This document shows, in pieces, positions 16,830 through 25,453 of a stretch of 64,000 nt of DNA (its first letter is position 1; every line of letters starts with the position of its first letter). The DNA comes from Vibrio sp. CB1-14 (lineage in GTDB: Bacteria > Pseudomonadota > Gammaproteobacteria > Enterobacterales > Vibrionaceae): positions 2,046,001 to 2,110,000 of the forward strand of contig NZ_CP115920.1 in NCBI RefSeq assembly GCF_040412085.2, read 5' to 3'. A program made the translations under genes and the position numbers. Under the pieces are notes generated by a model that was not told the origin of the DNA, ran no database searches, and was given only the letters and a program-made list of their open reading frames with translations.

Positions 16830-17747
16830 TCAAGATTTGTTGTCAGCAAACAGCTGATCCAATTTGTCTTCGTAACTGTGATAATTCAGATGCTCATAGA
16901 GCTCTGCGCGGGTTTGCATTTGCGATGTCAACGCTTCTTGATTGCCCTCGGTGAGCAAGTGCTGGTAAACGTTCTCTGCAGCTTTGTTCATCGCTCTAAA
17001 GGCTGATAATGGGTAGAGAACCATATCCACACCGACACGGGCGAGTTCTTCGCAACCAAATAATGGCGTCTGCCCAAACTCAGTGATGTTGGCAAGAATA
17101 GGTACATCTTTGCCCGTCGCGCTTGAAAGTGCTGATTTGAACTGTTTGTAGTGGTCTAGCGAAGTCATCGCTTCAGGGAAGATCATATCTGCACCCGCTT
17201 CCACACACGCAATAGCGCGCTCAATGGCGTTATCCATCCCCTCTACGGCAAGTGCATCCGTACGCGCCATGATGACAAAGCTTGGATCGGTTTTGGCATC
17301 TACAGCGGCTTTTACGCGATCAACCATCTCTTGTTGAGTAACAATCGCTTTATTGGGTCTGTGGCCGCAGCGTTTTTGAGCTACTTGGTCTTCAATATGA
17401 ACAGCGGCAGCACCTGCTTTTTCCATCGCTTTGATAGTGCGTGCAATGTTGAAAGCACCGCCAAAGCCTGTGTCAATATCCACCAGCAATGGCAAATCAC
17501 AAGCGTTAGTAATCCTCTCTACATCCACTAACACATCGTTGAGCGTTGTAATGCCAAGATCTGGTAGACCGTAAGATGCGTTGGCAATGCCGCCACCAGA
17601 AAGATAGATAGCTTGATGGCCGACATTCTTCGCCATCATCGCGCAGTACGGATTAACCGTGCCCACAACTTGAAGCGGACTGCCATTAGTGACCGCGTCA
17701 CGAAATCGTTGCCCTGGGGATAATAGTTGAACTGGTGAAGATGACAT
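16830..17747 (-). CDS. prpB: methylisocitrate lyase PrpB
   Basis: A 305-aa isocitrate lyase/PEP mutase superfamily enzyme that cleaves 2-methylisocitrate to pyruvate and succinate, the final step of the cycle. The nucleophile loop [10 protein letters not shown] (catalytic Cys), the metal-site VDIDTGFGG and the AVHIEDQ stretch are intact. The start with AAGGAG 6 nt upstream (17747) gives the usual PrpB length; the frame runs further to 17783. It is the first catabolic gene, 67 bp after the GntR gene. Confidence 0.96.
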   Translation of the reverse strand: MSSSPVQLLSPGQRFRDAVTNGSPLQVVGTVNPYCAMMAKNVGHQAIYLSGGGIANASYGLPDLGITTLNDVLVDVERITNACDLPLLVDIDTGFGGAFNIARTIKAMEKAGAAAVHIEDQVAQKRCGHRPNKAIVTQQEMVDRVKAAVDAKTDPSFVIMARTDALAVEGMDNAIERAIACVEAGADMIFPEAMTSLDHYKQFKSALSSATGKDVPILANITEFGQTPLFGCEELARVGVDMVLYPLSAFRAMNKAAENVYQHLLTEGNQEALTSQMQTRAELYEHLNYHSYEDKLDQLFADNKS

Positions 17748-17814
17748 ACGTGTCTCCTTGTCCGTTTGTTTTTGTGTGCTCATGGCTTGCTATGAAACTC
17801 AGGCACATCGATAT

Positions 17815-18507
17815 TCACGTCATTGAATTAAGATTTTGTTCTATCAGGGCTTTGCTTCTTGAAATGTGTCTTCTCATCAATAGCTCGGCCAATTCCTGGT
17901 CACGATTTTTAATCGCATCCAAGATAAATAAGTGTTCTTTCAGCGCAGCCTCTGGTCTTGATTGGGTTCGTGGCGACTGATAACGGTACATGCGTAGCAA
18001 GTGGTAAAGTTCATTGCAAAGCAAATGAACCAGTTGGCTATTTTGACTCGCTTTAATAATTCGATAATGAAAGTCAAAATCACCGTGCTGATGAAAGTAA
18101 GAGGCGCCAGCGACTTCATCAATATGCTCGGAGTGGCGAGCCAATAAGCCTTCTAGCTCCGCTAGTTCTTCATCACTAATATGTGCAGCTGCTAGGCGAG
18201 CCGCCATACCTTCCAACGCTTCTCGAACCGAATACAGCTCAACGAGTTTTTGCTGACTCAGTGTGATAACTCGCGCTCCTACATGAGGGATTCGCTCAAT
18301 CAGCCCCAACCCTTCGAGTCTCATGATCGCTTCTCTAAGCGGGCCTCGGCTTACCTCAAATCGCTTAGCAAGCTCTGGCTCAGAGATCTTACTGCCAGAC
18401 TCAATTCGCCCTTCGACGATTTCCTCTATTAGTTGCTCTGTTAAATTTTCGGATTTCGTTGCCTCTTTAGAAGCGGCCACATCACCGATCGCAAACTCTA
18501 CACTCAT
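17815..18507 (-). CDS. GntR/FadR-type regulator of the prp operon
   Basis: About 230 aa. An N-terminal winged helix-turn-helix (LAKRFEVSRGPLREAIMRLEG) is followed by an all-helical FCD ligand-binding domain (HYRIIKASQNSQLVHLLC), the FadR/VanR layout. It heads the prpB-prpC-acnD-prpF-prpE cluster and probably senses a cycle intermediate. The frame extends to a TTG at 18546, but that start lies inside an ATTGTTGACAAT palindrome, a likely operator, so the ATG at 18507 is preferred. The direction of regulation cannot be told from sequence. Confidence 0.88.
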   Translation of the reverse strand: MSVEFAIGDVAASKEATKSENLTEQLIEEIVEGRIESGSKISEPELAKRFEVSRGPLREAIMRLEGLGLIERIPHVGARVITLSQQKLVELYSVREALEGMAARLAAAHISDEELAELEGLLARHSEHIDEVAGASYFHQHGDFDFHYRIIKASQNSQLVHLLCNELYHLLRMYRYQSPRTQSRPEAALKEHLFILDAIKNRDQELAELLMRRHISRSKALIEQNLNSMT

Positions 18508-18535
18508 CTCTACACTTACCCACTCGCTCAACAAT

Positions 18536-18547
18536 ATTGTTGACAAT
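18536..18547. promoter_or_regulatory. candidate GntR operator 1
   Basis: ATTGTTGACAAT is a near-palindrome 29 bp upstream of the preferred GntR start. It differs by one base from the perfect copies at 18599 and 18974. FCD-type GntR proteins typically bind short palindromes of this kind. Confidence 0.5.
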
Positions 18548-18598
18548 AAATAGTAACTGATGACTATTTAAGCAACTCAGCGTCTAAATATCAATCAT

Positions 18599-18610
18599 AT
18601 TGTCGACAAT
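18599..18610. promoter_or_regulatory. candidate GntR operator 2
   Basis: Perfect 12-bp palindrome ATTGTCGACAAT in the divergent region between the GntR/prp operon and tctC, 52 bp from operator 1. It is well placed to control both transcription units. Confidence 0.55.
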
Positions 18611-18802
18611 GTAGACTAATGTCTAACGTTAACGTCAAGCTGTGAACTTTATGAACAAAATTGAGCTAATGCACTTTATCCTCAATATCGACGCTTTATT
18701 GAAGAGTCATTAACAATTACGTAACCTTTCGACTAACCCAAAGAGGTCACGCCAGATCCCTCCAAGCTGGCAGACAATAAAGTCAACATAAGGAACGTGA
18801 AC

Positions 18803-19777
18803 ATGTTTAACGCATTGAAACCTACCCTCGCGGCGTCTATCGTCGCTGCTACTCTCTCTTTTGGCAGCTATGCTGCGGATCTGGATAAGATTCACTTCTT
18901 GATCCCTGGCGGCGCTGGTGGTGGTTGGGATATGACCGCACGTGGCACGGGTGATGTGTTAGTGAAAGCAGAGATTGTCGACAATGTCTCTTTCCAAAAC
19001 TTATCCGGTGGTGGCGGCGGCAAAGCCATTGCTCACTTAATTGAAACTGCAGAGCGTCAAGAAGATACCTTGATGGTTAATTCCACCCCGATTGTGGTTC
19101 GCTCACTCACTGGTGTATTCCCACAGTCTTTCCGCGATCTAACACCTGTTGCTGCGACTATTGCTGACTACGGTGCGATTGTCGCGCATGCGGATTCTCC
19201 CTATAACACGTGGGAAGATGTGGTCGCTGACTTCAAAGAAAACCCACGTAAAGTCAAAATCGCTGGTGGCTCGGCACGAGGTAGTATGGATCACTTAGTT
19301 GTCGCTGCTGCGTTTAAAGGCGAAGGTTTTGATGCTAAGAAAGTTCGTTACATCGCTTATGATGCAGGTGGCAAAGCCATGGCTGCGCTACTTTCTGGTG
19401 AAACACAGTTGTTGTCGACCGGTCTTGGTGAAGTGCTTGAGATGTCTAAGTCTGGACAAGTAAAGGTACTTGCCGTTACTGCTCCCAAACGCCTTGAAGC
19501 CGCTCCACACATTCCAACGCTAACGGAATATGGTAACGAAACCGTATTTGCTAACTGGCGTGGTTTCTTCGCCGCACCTGGCGCAAGTGAAGAAAAAGTC
19601 AAAGAGTGGAACGCTGCGCTGACCAAAATGTACAGCACCGATGAGTGGGCAGTAGTACGTGACCGCAATGGTTGGATTGACAACTACAAACCTGATCAAG
19701 ACTTCTACAAATTCCTAGAAGACCAAGAGAAGCAAATGGGTGCGCTCATGACTGAGCTTGGTTTCCTTAATAACTAA
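18803..19777 (+). CDS. tctC: TctC-type periplasmic solute-binding protein
   Basis: A 324-aa extracytoplasmic receptor of a tripartite tricarboxylate transporter. It has a signal peptide (LAASIVAATLSFGSYA, cleavage near residue 25), then IHFLIPGGAGGGWDMTARG, the conserved ligand-loop start, and DYGAIVAHADSPY. The ATG at 18803 has AAGGA 8 nt upstream; a GTG two codons earlier is less well spaced. It is followed by a GC-rich hairpin and then tctB-tctA 258 bp on. The likely ligand is a tricarboxylate or related carboxylate, inferred from the prp neighbourhood and the CitA-like kinase. Confidence 0.93.
   Translation: MFNALKPTLAASIVAATLSFGSYAADLDKIHFLIPGGAGGGWDMTARGTGDVLVKAEIVDNVSFQNLSGGGGGKAIAHLIETAERQEDTLMVNSTPIVVRSLTGVFPQSFRDLTPVAATIADYGAIVAHADSPYNTWEDVVADFKENPRKVKIAGGSARGSMDHLVVAAAFKGEGFDAKKVRYIAYDAGGKAMAALLSGETQLLSTGLGEVLEMSKSGQVKVLAVTAPKRLEAAPHIPTLTEYGNETVFANWRGFFAAPGASEEKVKEWNAALTKMYSTDEWAVVRDRNGWIDNYKPDQDFYKFLEDQEKQMGALMTELGFLNN
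18974..18985. promoter_or_regulatory. third ATTGTCGACAAT copy, inside tctC
   Basis: The same perfect 12-bp palindrome as at 18599 occurs 171 bp into tctC (codons for IVDN). It could be an auxiliary operator or a coincidence of coding sequence. Confidence 0.35.
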
Positions 19778-19784
19778 CAGTAAC

Positions 19785-19802
19785 GGAGGGGTTCGCCCCT
19801 CC
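19785..19802 (+). promoter_or_regulatory. GC-rich tetraloop hairpin between tctC and tctB
   Basis: GGAGGGG-TTCG-CCCCTCC is a perfect 7-bp stem with a stable UUCG loop, 8 bp after the tctC stop. There is no T-run. It probably protects the tctC message or attenuates tctBA, which fits the need for more binding protein than permease. Confidence 0.6.
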
Positions 19803-20035
19803 TCGATTCAAATACGTTACGTATATTCAACGTACACCAATTTTCGCCGTATATAAGCGACAATCTCGACTCCTTCAATTCTGGATTGTTCACGTTAGTA
19901 GTACTGACCCCTTAATCTCCTGGGGAAAGATTTATTCGGGTAAACGCTCTTTGTCCTGAGGCAATTTGCCCACTTGGTCGCCGCTCATCGACCCTTATAT
20001 ACGGTCTTTTCTTTATTCACTATTTGGAGTGAGTT

Positions 20036-20533
20036 ATGTCCAATTTCACCTCTAAGCTGTTCACGAAAGAGAACTTGCTGTCTCGTGATCGTGTAGGTGC
20101 AATGATATTTTTGATCCTGTGTTTGTGCTACGGCTACCAAACATCGCTGATCCCAATGTTTCCAGGTGACGAATACGAACCCTTCACCGCACGTACCTTG
20201 CCTACTATCTTAACGTTTGTCGGCGTTGGCCTCTCTATTTTACTGCTGATTACCGGCCAGCCAGACAAAAAAAATGCTGACGAGCAACGCTTCAACTGGA
20301 AACTACTCATTGGCTTTTTAGTCTTGATGGCTGGATACGGGTTGGGATTAACCTATCTGGGATTTGTACTCGCGACAAGCTTCTTCCTTTTGGCAGGGTT
20401 CTATCTGTTGGGCGAGCGTCGCAAAGCAGTATTGTTTGGCGCTTCATTCCCTTTTGTTATCGCATTTTATCTATTACTCACTCAAGGTTTGGAAATCTAC
20501 CTTGAGCCCGGGCTCATCTTTACGATCTGGTAG
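20036..20533 (+). CDS. tctB: TctB-type small membrane subunit
   Basis: A 165-aa protein with four hydrophobic segments (about residues 23-42, 58-78, 89-108, 117-150), the normal size and topology of TctB/DUF1468, the small membrane partner in tripartite tricarboxylate transporters. TATTTGGAGTGAGTT precedes the ATG, with GGAG about 7 nt away. The tctA gene follows after 9 bp, so the two are co-translated partners. Confidence 0.92.
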   Translation: MSNFTSKLFTKENLLSRDRVGAMIFLILCLCYGYQTSLIPMFPGDEYEPFTARTLPTILTFVGVGLSILLLITGQPDKKNADEQRFNWKLLIGFLVLMAGYGLGLTYLGFVLATSFFLLAGFYLLGERRKAVLFGASFPFVIAFYLLLTQGLEIYLEPGLIFTIW

Positions 20534-20542
20534 GACACCATT

Positions 20543-22069
20543 ATGTTAGACGGAATTTTACAAGGCCTTTCCACGGCCGTGATGCCAATGAACATCATGA
20601 TGGTGATCGTTGGCTGTTTTGTCGGTACCTTTATCGGCATGCTCCCAGGACTCGGCCCGATTTCAGCTATCGCGCTGATGATCCCTATCACATACGGACT
20701 TGACCCTTCATCGGGACTCATTCTCATGGCAGGCGTGTATTATGGCGCCGTTTTTGGCGGTTCAACCTCCTCCATTTTGATTAATGCCCCTGGCTGTTCG
20801 TCGACAGTGGTCACTGCTTTCGATGGCTATCCTATGGCGCAAAAAGGTCAAGCGGGTAAAGCATTGGCGCTTGCTGCTTACTCCTCATTCACGGGTGGTA
20901 CATTATCCGCCATTATGTTGCTGTTTGCTGCTCCAGCATTGGCAAAAGTCTCTCTGAGTTTTCAGTCTTCCGACTATTTTGCACTGATGCTGCTTGGTCT
21001 ATCTGCCGTTGCAGCGTTCGCTGGCAAAGGCCAAGTGCTGAAAGCTTGGATGATGGTGGTACTCGGACTGATGCTGTCTACAGTGGGGATCGACAAAGGC
21101 GTTGGCGTTGAGCGTTTTACCTTTGGTCTGACTGATCTTATGGATGGTTTTAGCTTCCTGTTGCTCGCAATGGCGACATTTGCGCTTGGCGAAACCTTGA
21201 TGGGTATCCTAAAGCCAGAACAAGATACACGCCAAGATGAACAGAATAAGCTCAGTGACATCGGTAGCATGAAAATTACCAAAGAAGAGGTCAAAGAAGT
21301 CGCGCCTGTTTCTATTCGCTCATCTATTCTTGGCTTCTTTACAGGCGTCCTTCCGGGTGCTGGTGCAACAATCGCTGCGTTTCTCTCATACGGTATGGAG
21401 CGTAACCTTGCGCCAAAAGAGAAACGTGAAGAGTTTGGTAAAGGCAGTATTCGCGGCTTAGTCGCTCCCGAATCGGCCAACAATGCTGCGTCTAGTGGCT
21501 CATTCGTTCCACTGCTAACACTCGGTATTCCGGGTTCAGGTACAACCGCAATTATGCTGGGTGCACTGATCGCTTATGGTATTCAACCTGGCCCACGATT
21601 GTTTGTAGAACACCCCGATGTCTTCTGGTCAGTCATCATTTCGATGTACTTTGGTAACATTGTGCTAGTGATTTTGAATCTACCTTTGATTCCTTATATC
21701 TCTAAGCTGTTAGCGGTTCCAAGAACCGTGCTGCTTCCAATGATTTTATTCTTCTCTATCACTGGTGTTTATCTCGTTTCATTCAACACTATGGATGTCT
21801 TTATCATGCTGTTGATTGCAATGGGTGCGATAGCACTAAGACTGGCTAACTTCCCGCTTGCCCCGCTACTACTCGGCTTTATACTTGGTGGCTTGATGGA
21901 AGAGAACCTTCGACGTGCGCTTATGATTAGTGATGGTGAACTAAGCTTCTTATGGGAGCGCCCTATTACGCTTACCTTTACTGTGTTGGCTGTGCTGGTG
22001 TTAATCGGGCCGTCCATTTTCTCGTTGATGAAGAAGTGGTTCCATCAGCCGAAGAAGGTTGAGTCTTAA
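20543..22069 (+). CDS. tctA: TctA-type large membrane subunit
   Basis: A 508-aa protein with about 12 membrane helices. It has the internally duplicated TctA signatures: FIGMLPGLGPISAIALMIP near residue 30, VFGGSTSSILINAPGCSST near 70, VLPGAGATIAAFLSYGMER near 270 and LTLGIPGSGTTAIMLGAL near 330. It forms the transport channel, driven by an ion gradient, with TctB and the TctC receptor. It is convergent with the two-component system gene pair; a repeat element lies between them. Confidence 0.95.
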   Translation: MLDGILQGLSTAVMPMNIMMVIVGCFVGTFIGMLPGLGPISAIALMIPITYGLDPSSGLILMAGVYYGAVFGGSTSSILINAPGCSSTVVTAFDGYPMAQKGQAGKALALAAYSSFTGGTLSAIMLLFAAPALAKVSLSFQSSDYFALMLLGLSAVAAFAGKGQVLKAWMMVVLGLMLSTVGIDKGVGVERFTFGLTDLMDGFSFLLLAMATFALGETLMGILKPEQDTRQDEQNKLSDIGSMKITKEEVKEVAPVSIRSSILGFFTGVLPGAGATIAAFLSYGMERNLAPKEKREEFGKGSIRGLVAPESANNAASSGSFVPLLTLGIPGSGTTAIMLGALIAYGIQPGPRLFVEHPDVFWSVIISMYFGNIVLVILNLPLIPYISKLLAVPRTVLLPMILFFSITGVYLVSFNTMDVFIMLLIAMGAIALRLANFPLAPLLLGFILGGLMEENLRRALMISDGELSFLWERPITLTFTVLAVLVLIGPSIFSLMKKWFHQPKKVES

Positions 22070-22099
22070 TAGTACGCTTCGCCAATGGAAACATAAGCG

Positions 22100-22270
22100 A
22101 TGCGTAGCAAGCCCTTAGCTCCTCCCCTTTATAAGGGGAGGCTGGGAGGGGTGCTCTTTTGCTCTATAGCCTTTTTAAGTTACTAGTAAAGAGCCAAGAG
22201 CACCCCCTCTAACTCCCCCTTATAAAGGGGGAGAACTACAGGCTAGCGTCTATCGCCGCTTCGCCTGAGA
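22100..22270. repeat. imperfect palindromic repeat element, copy 1
   Basis: A left arm (CTCCTCCCCTTTATAAGGGGAGGC then GGGAGGGGTGCTCTT) and a right arm (AAGAGCACCCCCTCT then CTCCCCCTTATAAAGGGGGAG) form a large imperfect inverted repeat between tctA and the response regulator gene. A 44-bp core (22196-22239) recurs at 37946-37989 with one mismatch. It resembles a dispersed non-coding palindromic element and may also stop both convergent transcripts. Confidence 0.7.
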
Positions 22271-22300
22271 TTATATTACCGATGCATAGCGAGCCTATTA

Positions 22301-22987
22301 CTAACAATGCCTCCGATAACAACGCTCCGGCCTACCCACCGACCCATAACTCACATCAGCCTCAAGCTCTCCAGTACCAACCAAAAACTCCAAATACCGC
22401 CTTGCCGTCGTTCGACTCGCACCAATGCTATCCCCTGCCTCATCCGCAGTAAAACGGCTATCTTGTTTAAACAGGCCGCGAATTTTCTCCAAGGTAACAC
22501 CATCAATCCCTTTCGGCAGGCGTACTTCAGAATTGCTCTCCGCACTATTGTTCTGCTGCATCATTTCATCAACGAGGGATTGATTAAGATCGTCAGCATG
22601 ATGAAGCTGCTCTGTACGTTTTTGATACTTTTTAAGCGCCGCCTCCAACCTTGGGAACATGACCGGCTTTAGTAGATAGTCGATCACACCACCGCGCATC
22701 GCATGCTGCAAGGTCTCGACATCTCGCGCAGCGGTAATCAAAATCACATCGCACTCTTGGTTAAGACTGCGAATATGACCAAGTATTTCAATCCCGGTGC
22801 CATCTGGTAAATATACATCCAGCATCACCAAGTCAGGTTCCAATACTTCAAGCTGCATCTCTGCTTCTAGTTTTGAGGTAGCAATACCTACGACCTCGAA
22901 ACCGCCAATCTGCTCTAAATAGCGACGATGTAGCTCTGCGATCTTGAGATCGTCTTCTATTATCATGACTCGAGTAAAGTCATTCAT
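22301..22987 (-). CDS. CitB/DcuR-type response regulator
   Basis: A 228-aa protein with an N-terminal receiver domain (IIEDDLKIAELHRRY; phospho-acceptor Asp in VMLDVYLPDGTG near residue 57; Lys in LLKPV near 107). It ends in a helix-turn-helix of the CitB family (FTADEAGDSIGASRTTARRY). It overlaps the kinase stop by 4 bp (ATGA), so the pair is translationally coupled. Position next to tctCBA suggests it activates that transporter. Confidence 0.93.
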   Translation of the reverse strand: MNDFTRVMIIEDDLKIAELHRRYLEQIGGFEVVGIATSKLEAEMQLEVLEPDLVMLDVYLPDGTGIEILGHIRSLNQECDVILITAARDVETLQHAMRGGVIDYLLKPVMFPRLEAALKKYQKRTEQLHHADDLNQSLVDEMMQQNNSAESNSEVRLPKGIDGVTLEKIRGLFKQDSRFTADEAGDSIGASRTTARRYLEFLVGTGELEADVSYGSVGRPERCYRRHC

Positions 22988-24603
22988 ACTAGTCCATCCT
23001 TCGGAATGTATACGGTAACACGGGTTCCCATGGTGTTGTTGTCTACCATCTCTAACTGCCCTTGATAACGCTCCGTCAGCTGTTTGACCAAAAACAAACC
23101 CACACCTCGATTTTGGGCTGATTTACTTGAAACTCCGCGGGTGGTTAAGGCATCAACATCAAGGTGCTGTGGCAGCCCACAGCCACTATCGGTAACCTCT
23201 AGGATGACTTCGTTACCAAAATCACTGACCGATACGTCGACTTTTGAGCGCTCTGCTCGCTGATTCGGGGTTTGCTTGATAGCAGATAAGCTTGCCTCAA
23301 ACGCGTTGTCGATCAAGTTACCCAATATGGTCACCAGGTCGTCAGCATTGATGCTGTCAGCCAAAGGTTCCAATCGAGATTCTTCATCAACAGTCAACGT
23401 CAAACCTAACTCACGAGCTCGCTCGGTTTTGCCCAATAACATTCCTGCTATCAGAGGGTCTTTGACTGTCTCTCTTAAAAATTCTATTAGGGATTGATAG
23501 TGCGCAGTTTCTTGTCCAATTAGGTTTTGTACTGCATCCACTTCACCCATTTGCACCAAACCACTAATCGTATTGAGTTTGTTGCGATGTTCATGAGTTT
23601 GTGAGCGCAGCATCTCTGCATAAGCTTTGGTTTGCGACAGTTGGTCAGTCAGCTCACTAATTTCATCCCTGCGACGGAAACTTGAAACGGCGCCAACCAC
23701 CTTATTCTCAACAACAATTGGGCTTCTATTTGCAACGATACGCTGTTGATTGAGATAGAGTTCTATGTCGTGATCCGCCTCTTGATTATCAATCAACGAC
23801 TGGAGATCGGAATTAGGTAGCGCTTTACTCAGCGGTTGGTTAAGCACCTTCCCTTTATCCAACCCTAAGATGTCACAAGCACTGGTATTGATGGAACGCA
23901 GCACCCCATTAGTATCGATACTGATGACCCCTTCTTTAATGGTACTCATGGTCACATCGAGTTCACCATATAAGCGGCCTATCTCTTCCGGTTCAAAGCC
24001 GAGAATAGCTTTTTGAAAACGTCTGGAAATGAAGTACGAAACAATCGCATTGGCTATGAGCACTAATACCGCCATTCCTAATAAGAACAGCAAGTAAGGC
24101 TCAATGCGATCTTGCAGTCTATCTAACAAATAACCGACAGAAACTACACCAATAATGTTACCGTCTTGATCAAATACAGCCGCTTTGCCGCGAACGGATT
24201 TACCTAGCGAGCCTTCTGCAAAGGACACATACGACTGACCGTGAACCAGAGCCTGGTCGTTGTCGCCCCCTTTCATAGGCAGGCCAATACGCTCATCCAC
24301 TGGGTGTATTAAACGGATGCCTTGCTTGTCACCAATCACAATAAACGCCGCGCCGATCATCTCAGTGAGGCCACGATAGCGATCTTGCATAAGCGAAGCC
24401 GTGTCGTACTCAATCATGTGGATAACAGCAGAAGACTGAGCAAGAAATGTCGCCACGCCTTTGGCCTTCAAGCCCACTTCCTGCTCTTGAGATTGTTTAA
24501 TATAGCTAAAGCCTGCGAGCGTTAAGACAAGCAACTGCAACAATCCCGACACTGTCATGATGATCAGCATTCGGTATCGAAAACTTATCTGGTTCCATTT
24601 CAT
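22984..24603 (-). CDS. CitA/DcuS-type sensor histidine kinase
   Basis: A 539-aa membrane kinase. Two membrane helices (about residues 12-32 and 172-193) flank a periplasmic sensor domain with the GLTEMIGAAFIVIGDKQGIR and VDERIGLPMKGGD stretches typical of carboxylate-sensing Cache domains. A cytoplasmic PAS (about 215-320), an H-box THEHRNKLNTISGL and an ATPase domain (NLIDNAFEA, TDSGCGLP, GVGLFLVKQL) follow. The ligand is probably a di- or tricarboxylate, inferred from the family and the adjacent tct transporter. Confidence 0.93.
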   Translation of the reverse strand: MKWNQISFRYRMLIIMTVSGLLQLLVLTLAGFSYIKQSQEQEVGLKAKGVATFLAQSSAVIHMIEYDTASLMQDRYRGLTEMIGAAFIVIGDKQGIRLIHPVDERIGLPMKGGDNDQALVHGQSYVSFAEGSLGKSVRGKAAVFDQDGNIIGVVSVGYLLDRLQDRIEPYLLFLLGMAVLVLIANAIVSYFISRRFQKAILGFEPEEIGRLYGELDVTMSTIKEGVISIDTNGVLRSINTSACDILGLDKGKVLNQPLSKALPNSDLQSLIDNQEADHDIELYLNQQRIVANRSPIVVENKVVGAVSSFRRRDEISELTDQLSQTKAYAEMLRSQTHEHRNKLNTISGLVQMGEVDAVQNLIGQETAHYQSLIEFLRETVKDPLIAGMLLGKTERARELGLTLTVDEESRLEPLADSINADDLVTILGNLIDNAFEASLSAIKQTPNQRAERSKVDVSVSDFGNEVILEVTDSGCGLPQHLDVDALTTRGVSSKSAQNRGVGLFLVKQLTERYQGQLEMVDNNTMGTRVTVYIPKDGLV

Positions 24604-24986
24604 TTACACACTCCCCCAAACGGCAATGTAACAGTATTGCAATATGCCAGCATCCATACCGAGAGCGAACTGTGAACTGCCCAACTGTTTTGACATGGTT
24701 ATCATTGTGTTGTCTATTTTTACATCAGTTTACACACTCGTGATGTTGCAATCGTGTTCATTCTGTAACCTGACTAAGATCACACCGTTTTTAGGTTAAA
24801 TTTAGAACTCTTGACTACCTCTTTCGTATAGTATGAAAGGTGCCTCAGTACAAAGCAGAAGAACAAGCATGTATTTATGCCCAAGACTCTAATCATACTG
24901 GTTGGCGCAACAACAAAAACAATAAGCAATGAAGCAGTAGTACCCGTAACTAATAGCAATATTAGGTATCTGATAAGGGAATTATT

Positions 24987-25226
24987 ATGGAACGTGACTG
25001 TTTTGGAATTTGCCTTGATAAGGCTTTGCTGTCGCAACACCGACGAGCCACCTTTACTCACGTAAGGGCTTATCAAACTGCCACCTCTTTGGAAGACGAT
25101 TTGGAGCAAGACGTTGTCGTCTCGTTCTCATCGCCTCAAATGTCAGGCAACGAAGTACTTAAGGTGCTGAAACAATCAAAACACTTGTTGTGGCGAGCGG
25201 GCTATCTTTGCCCTTCTCATGACTAG
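24987..25226 (+). CDS. small conserved-looking protein of unknown function
   Basis: A 79-aa basic/acidic protein (MERDCFGICLDKALLSQHRR start; acidic LEDDLEQD middle; a KVLKQSKHLLWRAGY end) with no signal peptide or membrane segment. Support comes from AAGGGA 6 nt before the ATG, an intrinsic terminator 45 bp after the stop, and a plausible promoter (TTGACT/TATGAA, 15-bp spacing) near 24811. No family is recognised. An overlapping minus-strand frame (24780-25109) is less likely. Confidence 0.55.
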   Translation: MERDCFGICLDKALLSQHRRATFTHVRAYQTATSLEDDLEQDVVVSFSSPQMSGNEVLKVLKQSKHLLWRAGYLCPSHD

Positions 25227-25270
25227 TGTAGTAACGAGCATCTAACGGTAACTAACAACAATAGCTAGGT

Positions 25271-25305
25271 AAAAAGCAACATCTCCCCAGATGTTGCTTT
25301 TTTTT
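25271..25305 (+). terminator. intrinsic terminator
   Basis: AAAAAGCAACATCT-CCCC-AGATGTTGCTTTTTTTT, a strong hairpin with an 8-T run. It ends the transcript of the small gene at 24987 and isolates the exporter operon. Confidence 0.9.
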
Positions 25306-25347
25306 CGCCCCTTCAACACACATTAATAAATACTGAAAAACAAACAC

Positions 25348-25378
25348 ATAGATGCGTAGTTTTCGCCAAAGCATCTAT
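25348..25378. promoter_or_regulatory. inverted repeat upstream of the exporter operon
   Basis: ATAGATGC / GCATCTAT separated by 15 bp, about 75 bp before the TolC-like gene. It could be an operator for an unlinked regulator, but it is only a candidate. Confidence 0.3.
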
Positions 25379-25453
25379 AGTTAAGTTATTGCACACCATT
25401 TTATTAGAGCATATACTCTAGAAAGATTTTATAAACACCTGTTTGGAGCATTC

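Noticed and set aside
24780..25109. 109-codon minus-strand frame with hydrophobic stretch
   Set aside because: It overlaps the plus-strand gene at 24987, which has a better ribosome site and a dedicated terminator; the minus frame has neither.
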